From contig JANLVI010000037.1 of the NCBI GenBank assembly GCA_031363915.1, positions 5,637-69,636 of the forward strand: DNA of 64,000 nt. Reading direction: 5' to 3'. The position numbers and the translations under genes are program-made. The notes under the pieces are model-generated. The model worked only from the letters and a program-made list of their open reading frames with translations, was not told the origin of the DNA and did not search any database. Below are positions 25,126-32,073 of the stretch, piece by piece (positions within the stretch are counted from its first letter, which is position 1; each line of letters begins with the position of its first letter). The DNA comes from JANLVI01 sp031363915. Its GTDB lineage: Bacteria; Vulcanimicrobiota; Vulcanimicrobiia; Vulcanimicrobiales; Vulcanimicrobiaceae.

Positions 25126-26355
25126 ATGAAATATGAGACGGTAGCCGGTCTTGACATCGGGACCACCAAAACGTGTGCCGTCGTCGCAGCCATCGGACCT
25201 GAAGGCCTCGAGATCATCGGGGTCGGCGAAGCACCCTCAACCGGGATCCGGAAAGGCGTCGTCACCGACCTCGAAGAGACGGTCAAAGCGATCGAAGCCG
25301 CGACGGAAAAAGCCGAGCGCATGGCCGGCGTGCACATCTCGCACGTCTATGTCGGCGTCACGGGCGAGCACATTCAATCGACCAACAACCGGGGGGTCGT
25401 GGCCGTGACCGGCGACGAACGCGAAGTCGTGAGTGCCGATGTGAAGCGCGTCGTCGATGCCTCGAAGATCATCAACCTTGCGGCAGATCGTCAGATCGTG
25501 CACGCGCTTCCGCGCCATTTCACCGTCGACGGGCAAGACGGCGTAACCGACCCCGTCGGCATGTCGGGCGGACGGCTCGAAGTCGACACGCACATCGTCA
25601 CGGGCGGCACGACGTTCATCTCCAACGTGCTCAAGTGCGTCCACCGCGCGGGCTTGGAAACGGTCGGCATCGTGTTCCAGCCGCTCGCAAGTTCGGCGGC
25701 GACGCTGCTCCCCGAAGAGAAGCACATCGGCGTGATCTTGCTCGACATCGGTGGCGGCACGACCGATATCGCCGTGTATAGCGGCGGTGGCGCGATTCAC
25801 ACAGCGACGATCCCCGTCGGCGGCAACATCATCACCAACGACATCGCGCTCGGCCTTAAGACGACGTTCGCCGAGGCGGAAAACATCAAGAAGAGCTACG
25901 CCTCGGGTGCCTCGCGCATCGACGATCCAAACGACGACACGATGACGTTCTCGGTGAAGACGCTCGATGGCCGCACGTCGCGCGAAATGACCGGCGCGCA
26001 ACTGCGCTCGATCGTCGTGCCGCGCGTCCTGGAGATTTTCCGGATGGTCAAGGCAAACATCGTCACCGGCGTCCCGCGCGATCAGATCTTAGGCGAGGTC
26101 GTCCTCACCGGCGGCGGTGCGCGCTTGCGTGGCATCGACGCCACGGCAGCGGACTTCTTCGGCCTCCCGGTCCGCATCGGGGTGCCGACGACGATCGCCG
26201 GCCTCAACGATTCCATCAAACAACCGGAGTACGCGACGGCCGTCGGCCTCGTTCTCTTTGGACCGCGGGGCGAAGGCGCTCCGCATCTGGCCGTTCGAAC
26301 TGCACCCAACCCGTTTGCGCGGATGTGGACGTGGCTCGGCGGACTGTGGAACTAG
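25126..26355 (+). CDS. ftsA: Cell division protein FtsA
   Basis: Actin-like membrane tether for FtsZ (409 residues). Visible are AGLDIGTTKTCAVVA (phosphate 1), the SHUTYP-type subdomain 1C region, VILLDIGGGTTDIAVYS (phosphate 2) and VVLTGGGARLRGID (adenosine motif). The C-terminal FARMWTWLGGLW is the membrane-targeting amphipathic helix. ATG 25126 is favoured; a TTG at 25108 is in frame. An 84-base gap follows ftsQ. ftsZ follows after 35 bases. Confidence 0.95.
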   Translation: MKYETVAGLDIGTTKTCAVVAAIGPEGLEIIGVGEAPSTGIRKGVVTDLEETVKAIEAATEKAERMAGVHISHVYVGVTGEHIQSTNNRGVVAVTGDEREVVSADVKRVVDASKIINLAADRQIVHALPRHFTVDGQDGVTDPVGMSGGRLEVDTHIVTGGTTFISNVLKCVHRAGLETVGIVFQPLASSAATLLPEEKHIGVILLDIGGGTTDIAVYSGGGAIHTATIPVGGNIITNDIALGLKTTFAEAENIKKSYASGASRIDDPNDDTMTFSVKTLDGRTSREMTGAQLRSIVVPRVLEIFRMVKANIVTGVPRDQILGEVVLTGGGARLRGIDATAADFFGLPVRIGVPTTIAGLNDSIKQPEYATAVGLVLFGPRGEGAPHLAVRTAPNPFARMWTWLGGLWN

Positions 26356-26390
26356 AACAACCCAAGCTCTTTCCGGAGGATCAACTCACC

Positions 26391-27458
26391 ATGGCTGATG
26401 CAAAACGGTTCGTTCCCGAACACGCGGCGACGATCAAGGTCATAGGGCTCGGCGGCGGCGGCTGCAACGCGATCAATCGGATGATCGAGCAAGGGTTATC
26501 CGGTGTTGAATTCTACGCGATCAACACCGACGTTCAAGCCCTGCGCAACGCAAAGACCAACAACACGGTGCAAATCGGCACCGGCCTCACGCGCGGCCTC
26601 GGCGCCGGGGCGAATCCGAACATCGGCCGCGAAGCCGCCGAAGAATCGCGCGAAGATCTCGCGATGATTCTCGACGGCGCGGACCTCGTGTTCATCACCG
26701 CCGGCATGGGCGGCGGCACGGGCACCGGCGCGGCCTCAGTCGTTGCGGAACTCGCACGCGAATCAGGCGCGCTTACCGTCGCTGTCGTCACGAAGCCGTT
26801 CTCGTTTGAGGGCCGCAAGCGCATGCAGCTCGCCGAACACGGTATCAAAGAACTCGAATCGAAAGTCGATACGCTCATCACGATTCCAAACGAACGCATC
26901 CTGCAGATGATCGAGAAGCGCACGCCGCTGGAAGAAGCCTTCACCTACGCCGATGACATCCTGCGCCAGGGGATTCAGGGCATCAGCGACCTGATCACGC
27001 AGCCCGGTCTCATCAACCTTGATTTCGCCGACATCAAGACGATCATGACGGATGCGGGTTCGGCAATGATGGGCATCGGCGAGGGTTCGGGCGAGCACCG
27101 CGCCGCGGACGCCGCGCAAAAGGCGATCGCCTCCCCCCTGCTCGAGACGACGATCGAAGGCGCGCGCGGCGTGATCTTCAACATCACCGGCGGCAGCGAT
27201 CTCTCGATGTATGAAGTGAACGAAGCAGCAGAAATGATCTCACGTGCGGTCGATTCGGAAGCGCAGATCATCTTTGGCGCCGCGATCGACCCGACGATGC
27301 AAGGTAAAGTCCGCGTCACCGTGCTCGCCGCCGGCTTTGGTTCGCGTCCGCATCGCGGCATGTCGATGTCGAATTCCAACGGCATCGAATTCGACAAAGT
27401 CGCCCCGGTCAACATGGACGATATCGAAGTTCCGGCGTTCTTGCGCTACCGCAGCTAA
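26391..27458 (+). CDS. ftsZ: Cell division protein FtsZ
   Basis: Tubulin-like GTPase forming the division ring (355 residues). It has IKVIGLGGGGCNAINRM, the tubulin signature GGGTGTGAA, NTDVQAL and the T7 synergy loop NLDFADIKTIMTDAGSAMMG. The linker is short and ends in the conserved EVPAFLRYRS peptide that binds FtsA. ATG 26391 has GGAGGA upstream. A terminator follows 23 bases after the stop, closing the dnaE-his-fts gene string. Confidence 0.97.
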   Translation: MADAKRFVPEHAATIKVIGLGGGGCNAINRMIEQGLSGVEFYAINTDVQALRNAKTNNTVQIGTGLTRGLGAGANPNIGREAAEESREDLAMILDGADLVFITAGMGGGTGTGAASVVAELARESGALTVAVVTKPFSFEGRKRMQLAEHGIKELESKVDTLITIPNERILQMIEKRTPLEEAFTYADDILRQGIQGISDLITQPGLINLDFADIKTIMTDAGSAMMGIGEGSGEHRAADAAQKAIASPLLETTIEGARGVIFNITGGSDLSMYEVNEAAEMISRAVDSEAQIIFGAAIDPTMQGKVRVTVLAAGFGSRPHRGMSMSNSNGIEFDKVAPVNMDDIEVPAFLRYRS

Positions 27459-27481
27459 AGACAGCTAGGTTCTTCAGTCTG

Positions 27482-27513
27482 AATCGGGGACGTATCAACG
27501 TCCTCGATTTTTT
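27482..27513 (+). terminator. Rho-independent terminator after ftsZ
   Basis: A 12-base stem (27482-27493 with 27498-27509, one G-T pair) with an ATCA loop, followed by a run of T residues to 27513. It separates the plus-strand division genes from the convergent membrane gene at 27515. Confidence 0.75.
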
Positions 27514-27514
27514 A

Positions 27515-27994
27515 TTATCTCGAGACTTCGCCGACGCGCCGCTTCTGCCAAACTACGAACGCCGATGCAATGGACAAGAACGTGGAAACGCCTTCGCGAG
27601 CAAGCTCAGGATTGTAGATGAACGTCTCCCAAAACACCGTCGTGAAGAGGGCTAGGGTGGCGATATTCGTTGCCCCACGCCGTCGTAATAGGGGGTCCTT
27701 CAATGGCCCTTTGCGGTAAAACCATAACGCACAGGAAAGGCCGCATGCACCGAGGACGGCGATCGCCCAGGGCATCGGTGACCAAGACTTGCCGACCGTT
27801 GCAATGATCGTGACTATTTCCGCAGGAACGGCGATCAGGACGACGAGGACGAGCGTCAGAACGGCAAGTCGGAACGGATTTTTGAAGCCGTTTCTCGCCC
27901 CGAGGAACATCGAGAGCAAGACGAAGCCCGCGAATGCGGATATCGCGATCGATTCACTGTCGATGCTCAACCACCGAACCTGCTCGGCATTCAT
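27515..27994 (-). CDS. Hypothetical five-helix membrane protein, copy A
   Basis: A 159-residue protein of unknown family with about five hydrophobic segments and short loops. The motif VPAEIVTIIATVGKSWSPMPW recurs in a diverged form in the interrupted gene at 28315-28843 (FPAEVCIALATIGH, then MPW after a frameshift), so the two are paralogues lying on the same strand. It starts at ATG 27994 and ends a base after the ftsZ terminator. No function can be assigned. Confidence 0.6.
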   Translation of the reverse strand: MNAEQVRWLSIDSESIAISAFAGFVLLSMFLGARNGFKNPFRLAVLTLVLVVLIAVPAEIVTIIATVGKSWSPMPWAIAVLGACGLSCALWFYRKGPLKDPLLRRRGATNIATLALFTTVFWETFIYNPELAREGVSTFLSIASAFVVWQKRRVGEVSR

Positions 27995-28042
27995 GACGAG
28001 TCACTCATGCGGAACGCTAAGCCAGTACGATCCCCGAAGCCT

Positions 28043-28186
28043 CTATTTCTTGCGGTTGGGCTTGGCGGGTTGTGCGAGCACATGTTTGGTGCTCAGAAGC
28101 AGCCCGCGTCGCAATTGTCCGGGATTGCCGTGGGATAGTGGAGGCACGAGTACGTACGATTTGCTCGGCGGATCGGTTGGGCTGTA
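28043..28186 (-). other. Open stretch continuing the frame of the small ORF past its stop
   Basis: After the TAA of the 43-residue ORF the same frame stays open for 47 more codons to a TAG at 28045-28043. The translation is protein-like (SKSYVLVPPLSHGNPGQLR, ending AKPNRKK), with no good start of its own apart from a GTG inside. It may be the second half of one gene broken by the stop at 28189-28187, or chance. Confidence 0.3.
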
Positions 28187-28318
28187 TTAAAGTGGCTGCG
28201 CATCCGGCTCATCGAGCAACGCACCACGCTCGGGCTCCCCAAGCTTGATCGCGATGCCAACATTAAATCTACCGATGATCTTTGTCAACTGACCTTGCCG
28301 AGCACGTTGGTAGATCAT
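28187..28318 (-). CDS. 43-residue ORF coupled to the interrupted membrane gene
   Basis: The ATG at 28318 overlaps the stop of the upstream membrane gene as ATGA, with GAGG about nine bases ahead, the same coupling used throughout this genome. The product contains LTKIIGRFNVGIAIKLGEPE and ends LLDEPDAQPL: polar, with no membrane helix. I recognise no family. Overlap plus ribosome site make it more than a random frame, but it lies in a patch with other broken frames and could be a remnant. Confidence 0.45.
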   Translation of the reverse strand: MIYQRARQGQLTKIIGRFNVGIAIKLGEPERGALLDEPDAQPL

Positions 28319-28843
28319 TGCGTTGGCCTCGAACGCCTACGCAATTTGGTCAAAATCTGACGTCGATAATTATAGACGGTTATAAGTACGAACGTAAGAA
28401 CGGGGAGAAGCCACTCCGGTAGCTCGTCGGCGTGGTGTTTGCTAACCGGCACAGAGAGATACCGTTCACCAACTGCGGTGAGAAAGAGCACGATCCCAAC
28501 GACATCGAGCAACTCACTCATACGCGAACGGAGTCCGATGCCCTCAGCGTTGGTGGAGGTAAAATGCACCCACACGAAGCTGCCGATCAGCAGTGCGCTA
28601 ACCGAGGCGAATACCCACGGCATCGGTTGCCGTGTGCCCGATGGTCGCGAGCGCGATACAGACCTCCGCCGGAAAGGCAAAAAAGATAACGATCCAGGCG
28701 CTAAAGATCGCTATGCGTTGTTGCGGTGCCGTCGGCTTCCAGCGCCTCACAACGAGTGCATAGGTGACCGCGAACGCCACGACTGCGCATCCAAACAGGA
28801 TCGCGCTCGCGCGATCGAACGCTTGGAATGCCTCGTCGTTCAC
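28315..28843 (-). pseudogene. Membrane protein paralogue (copy B) interrupted by a frameshift
   Basis: Two overlapping frames together match the membrane protein at 27515-27994. The first (GTG 28843 to a stop at 28598) carries three helices and FPAEVCIALATIGH. The second frame resumes near 28641 with MPWVFASVSALLIGS and ends at 28315. In the intact paralogue these parts are continuous, and the base count between the two motifs is 19 here against 21 there, so the net change is minus two or plus one. Either the gene is dead, or the sequence has an error near 28635-28655. The restored protein would have about five helices. Confidence 0.7.
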
Positions 28844-28942
28844 TGCCGTGCACCCACGTAGGGCGCTTCACGCGTGGATCCGGGGTTTTCTTTCGCACTG
28901 CCCTCGCAGGCAAGGCGGAACCCACTTACGTAACGGAGCCTC

Positions 28943-30124
28943 ATGGACACCATCGCGATCGACGCAATCGGCCAGCATGCTATCGACCTTCGGCGGGAGA
29001 TTCATCGCCATCCGGAGCTGGGCTTCGAAGAAGTGAAGACCGCGGCGCTGATCGAGCGCGAACTCGACGGGCTTGGGATCGAACACCACCGCGTCGCAAC
29101 GACCGGTGTCGTCGGCGTGATTCGCGGGGCGCTTCCGGGCAAGACGTCGGCGATTCGCGGCGACATGGACGCGCTGCCGCTGCAAGAAGATTCAGGCGAT
29201 CCGAATACGTCGCAAGTGCCGAATAAGATGCACGCGTGCGGTCACGATGCGCACGTCGCGATGGTGCTAGGGGCGGCACGCGACTTACAAGAAAACCGAG
29301 TGAGCCTGCACGGGAACGTCGTGCTGTTGTTCCAGCCGGCGGAAGAAGGCCCGGGCGGCGCCGAGCCGATGATCGCCGAGGGAGTGCTCGATAATCCCAA
29401 GGTCGATGCCGTTGCGATGCTGCACGTCGACGTGCGCATTCCAACCGGCTCCGTTTCGATCACGCCGGGACCCGTGAACGCGGCGGCTGATGAAATTCAG
29501 ATTACGATTCGCGGCAAAGGCGGCCATGGCGCCGCGCCGCACAGAGCGCAGGACACTATCCCCGCTGCTGCTGCGACGATTCTTGCGCTGCAGAATATCG
29601 CCGCGCGCGAGACCGATCCGCTGGCCTCCGTGGTCGTCACGATCGGGACGCTCGAGGGTGGCTTTCGCAACAATATCATTGCCGACAAAGTGCACATGAC
29701 GGGCACGGTGCGCACGACCGATCCCGTGCTCCGCAATGAGATCGAAGCGCGTCTGAACCGGATCATCGGCGGCGTCACCGCCGCGTACGGCGTCAACTTT
29801 GAACTCGAGGTGATCTACGGATATCCGCCCGTCGTGAACAACCCGGCCTTAGCCGAGAGTCTCGCAGCACATTTGCGCGAGACGACCCCGATCGTCGTCG
29901 AGCGCCTTCAGCCGACTATGGGTGCCGAGGACTTCGCGTATTTCGCTCAGCGCGTCCCGGGCGTGCTCGTGCGACTCGGCGTCTATAACGAGGCGGTCGG
30001 AGCGACGTTCTACGTCCACAGCCCCCAGTTCAAGCTCGATGAAGACGCAATTCCCGTCGGCATCCGGACCCTGGCCGCGTTCTGCCGCGGGGTGAACGCT
30101 GGGAAAATTTCCAGCGAAAAATAG
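28943..30124 (+). CDS. M20 family amidohydrolase (hippurate/IAA-amino acid hydrolase type)
   Basis: A 393-residue zinc- or manganese-dependent aminoacylase of the M20D group. Metal and catalytic motifs are in order: HRHPELGFEE, AIRGDMDALPLQE, MHACGHDAHVAM, FQPAEEGPGGAEPM, and the late MGAEDFAYF. It would hydrolyse N-acyl amino acids or related amides; the true substrate is not readable. ATG 28943 has GGAG six bases upstream. It stands alone on the plus strand. Confidence 0.92.
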   Translation: MDTIAIDAIGQHAIDLRREIHRHPELGFEEVKTAALIERELDGLGIEHHRVATTGVVGVIRGALPGKTSAIRGDMDALPLQEDSGDPNTSQVPNKMHACGHDAHVAMVLGAARDLQENRVSLHGNVVLLFQPAEEGPGGAEPMIAEGVLDNPKVDAVAMLHVDVRIPTGSVSITPGPVNAAADEIQITIRGKGGHGAAPHRAQDTIPAAAATILALQNIAARETDPLASVVVTIGTLEGGFRNNIIADKVHMTGTVRTTDPVLRNEIEARLNRIIGGVTAAYGVNFELEVIYGYPPVVNNPALAESLAAHLRETTPIVVERLQPTMGAEDFAYFAQRVPGVLVRLGVYNEAVGATFYVHSPQFKLDEDAIPVGIRTLAAFCRGVNAGKISSEK

Positions 30125-30231
30125 AGCGGCGAGCGACCGTGGGCGACCTCACATCCCCGCCTCTCCCGGATTGCTAAGCTCTGTTGGACCCGACGGCATC
30201 GACCGGCGGGCACCGATGGAGGGTACGCACA

Positions 30232-30858
30232 ATGGCGGTTGCCGCAACGGAGAGAAAGCAGCTTGGAGTCGAGCAGCAGCAGCGCGCCGAACGCGATCTC
30301 CTGCTGATCGAGTCGTTCAACGCCGGACGCCGAGATGCGTTCGACGAGCTGGTCAAACATTACGAATCGACCGTGCATCGCGTCCTCGCGCAGCTTAACG
30401 TCCAATCCGGCGATGTCGAGGATCTCACGCAGGAAGTCTTCCTGCGCGTCTACCGCAACATCCACCGGTTCCGCGGTCAATCGTCCTTTTATACGTGGCT
30501 CTACCGCATTACCGTCAACGTCTTTTTCGACCACAATAAAAAGCGCAAACGCGCCGACGTCCGTCTTTCGCGACTGCAGAACGCGCTCGTCGACGTGTCG
30601 AACGCGCGCCCCGAAAGCGACGACCCGTTCTACGCCACGTACAATGCGCTCACGCGCGAAGAATTCTCGAACGCGATCGAAACATTGCCCGAACCGTTCC
30701 GCGCCGTCGTTGCGATGCGGGAAGTCGATGACCTCAGCTACGAAGAGATCGCCCTTCAGACGGGGATCTCCATCGGGACGGTCCGCTCGCGGCTCTCGCG
30801 CGCCCGTCAGCGCTTGAAGGAGTTGCTCCGCCCGGTTTTGATCGAAGCGGCCGCTTAA
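30232..30858 (+). CDS. ECF sigma factor (RpoE type)
   Basis: A 208-residue sigma-70 family factor with region 2 (DAFDELVKHYESTVHRV, DVEDLTQEVFLRVYRNI, SSFYTWLYRITVNVFFDH) and region 4 (LPEPFRAVVAMREVDDLSY with ISIGTVRSRLSRARQRLKE). ATG 30232 is chosen for GGAGGG upstream; a TTG at 30184 is in frame. No anti-sigma gene is adjacent, which is unusual for ECF factors. Its stop codon lies in the loop of a terminator hairpin. Confidence 0.93.
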   Translation: MAVAATERKQLGVEQQQRAERDLLLIESFNAGRRDAFDELVKHYESTVHRVLAQLNVQSGDVEDLTQEVFLRVYRNIHRFRGQSSFYTWLYRITVNVFFDHNKKRKRADVRLSRLQNALVDVSNARPESDDPFYATYNALTREEFSNAIETLPEPFRAVVAMREVDDLSYEEIALQTGISIGTVRSRLSRARQRLKELLRPVLIEAAA

Positions 30859-30877
30859 AGCGGTCGTTTCCTTTTTT
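30845..30877 (+). terminator. Terminator overlapping the ECF sigma stop codon
   Basis: An 11-base stem (30845-30855 with 30859-30869, two G-T pairs) encloses a three-base loop that is exactly the TAA stop codon. CCTTTTTT follows. The last codons of the gene therefore form the hairpin. Confidence 0.65.
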
Positions 30878-30911
30878 CTGGGCTACAAGAGCTAGTGGTG
30901 GGCGTGATCTC

Positions 30912-30931
30912 AACCACAATCCCTTGTGGTT
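30912..30931. repeat. Perfect inverted repeat AACCACAA-TCCC-TTGTGGTT
   Basis: Eight-base arms around a four-base loop, 40 bases before the SRPBCC start and followed by only two more T residues. It may be a weak terminator for the upstream gene or an operator or leader hairpin for the next one. Confidence 0.5.
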
Positions 30932-30970
30932 TTCCGCAGGCAGAGAGCAATGGACGGCGAAGATCGGTAA

Positions 30971-31471
30971 ATGGCGATTCCGCAGCTCTCGTTCGATCGC
31001 CCCGGCGCACTGCATCGTAGCCAAGACGTGGCCTCCCCGGCCGAGTCCGCCTTCGCCCTGATGTGCGAGGTGGAAAAGTGGCCGGTGTGGCTCTCGTTCC
31101 TCCGTAGTGCGCGACGGCTGGATCCGCTCAAAATGATCGGTCTCGGCGATGAAGTCGCAATCCGCTCGGCGATTCCGGGCGAAGAGGAAGAGCTCTTCGA
31201 AGTCGATCAGTACATCGAAAACCATATCGTTTCGCTAGTCGGGGCGTACTCCGTCCGGCGCCGGATCGATCTTCGCGTCGAGCGCAAAACCGAACGCTCG
31301 AAGATCGTTGTCCGCATCGACTATCCCACCTACGGTGGCGCGATCGGCCGTCTGATCGATCGCATTACCGTCCGCCCAAAGCTCGAAGGGGCCCTAGGCG
31401 AATCGTTGATGCACTTCAAGGGGTTATGCGAGTACGACCGCGGGCCTGACGCACTGCTCGAAGACTTTTAG
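30971..31471 (+). CDS. SRPBCC/START-like lipid- or ligand-binding protein
   Basis: A 166-residue protein with the SRPBCC helix-grip pattern. An N-terminal strand precedes the AESAFALMCEVEKWPVWLSFLRSARRLD segment, where the W-P-x-W feature is typical of polyketide cyclase-like members. The beta strands follow, and a long C-terminal helix ends GALGESLMHFKGLCEYD. Ligand unknown. It follows the ECF sigma gene after 112 bases that include a terminator, so it is probably a separate transcript. Confidence 0.75.
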   Translation: MAIPQLSFDRPGALHRSQDVASPAESAFALMCEVEKWPVWLSFLRSARRLDPLKMIGLGDEVAIRSAIPGEEEELFEVDQYIENHIVSLVGAYSVRRRIDLRVERKTERSKIVVRIDYPTYGGAIGRLIDRITVRPKLEGALGESLMHFKGLCEYDRGPDALLEDF

Positions 31472-31477
31472 CAGTCA

Positions 31478-31507
31478 TTGACGCTAAGTGCTAGATTTTG
31501 CTACACT
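31478..31507 (+). promoter_or_regulatory. Candidate promoter for the fmdB-like gene
   Basis: TTGACG (31478-31483, five of six) and TACACT (31502-31507, four of six) are separated by 18 bases, 35 bases ahead of the GTG start. The -10 lies inside the palindrome at 31500-31522. Confidence 0.5.
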
Positions 31508-31522
31508 ACCCCCTAGTGTAGC
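31500..31522. repeat. Palindrome GCTACACTA-CCCCC-TAGTGTAGC over the -10
   Basis: Perfect nine-base arms around five C residues. It covers the -10 element and the expected start point of the fmdB promoter, the classic position for a repressor operator. It could also form a hairpin at the mRNA 5' end. Confidence 0.55.
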
Positions 31523-31542
31523 GCCACAAACCGGAGAACGAC

Positions 31543-31770
31543 GTGCCCCTTTACGACTACAAGTGCGAGAAATGCCATGAGACGACCGAAGTGCGTCACG
31601 GCTTTAAAGAAAGTCACGGCGAAGCGTGCCCCAAATGCGGCGGCAAGCTCAACCGCGTGTTCAATCCCGCCGGAATCGTGTTCAAAGGCTCGGGATTCTA
31701 TATTAACGATTCGCGCGTCGCACCGCCCGCGGAATCGGTTACTCCCTCCAAGAGCGATACCGCAGCGTAG
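31543..31770 (+). CDS. FmdB-family zinc ribbon protein
   Basis: A 75-residue protein beginning MPLYDYKCEKC, with a second CPKCGG pair that completes a four-cysteine zinc ribbon. This is the FmdB/CxxC_CXXC_SSSS family, then a disordered PPAESVTPSKSDTAA tail. Members are linked to amidase regulation or nucleic acid binding, but roles are poorly known. GTG 31543 has CCGGAGAACG upstream. It has its own candidate promoter and operator, and a small membrane protein follows after 15 bases. Confidence 0.9.
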   Translation: MPLYDYKCEKCHETTEVRHGFKESHGEACPKCGGKLNRVFNPAGIVFKGSGFYINDSRVAPPAESVTPSKSDTAA

Positions 31771-31785
31771 CTCGGGACCCGCTTG

Positions 31786-32073
31786 ATGTCATTTGAGACG
31801 CTTGCAACTTGGTTTGCGGGCGTTTTTGCGTTTATTCTGCTCGACCTGATCGTCGTGATGCTCGTGCGCGGCGCGCGCGAGGCAAAACGCCTGCAGAGGC
31901 GCCTAGCAGAGCTCGCCGACGGGCCGCCCGGTATCGATCCGGCCCGCGTTGCGGCTAGTTTGGAGAAACTTCAAGGCGCTGTAGACCACATTGCGCCGCT
32001 AATCGCGCGCTCGAAAGTCGCGCTTGCGACGATCCAGCGCGATATCGCCTGGTTACGCCGCATCTCCCGCTAG
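31786..32073 (+). CDS. Small hypothetical membrane protein
   Basis: A 95-residue protein with one N-terminal membrane helix (about residues 5-27, AGVFAFILLDLIVVMLVRG) and a basic, helical cytoplasmic tail with coiled-coil character (REAKRLQRRLAELAD, then LEKLQGAVDHIAPLIARSK). It resembles the DUF948-type membrane helix plus coil layout but I cannot assign it firmly. ATG 31786 is preferred to the adjacent TTG. Its end overlaps the convergent methyltransferase gene by four bases. Confidence 0.6.
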   Translation: MSFETLATWFAGVFAFILLDLIVVMLVRGAREAKRLQRRLAELADGPPGIDPARVAASLEKLQGAVDHIAPLIARSKVALATIQRDIAWLRRISR

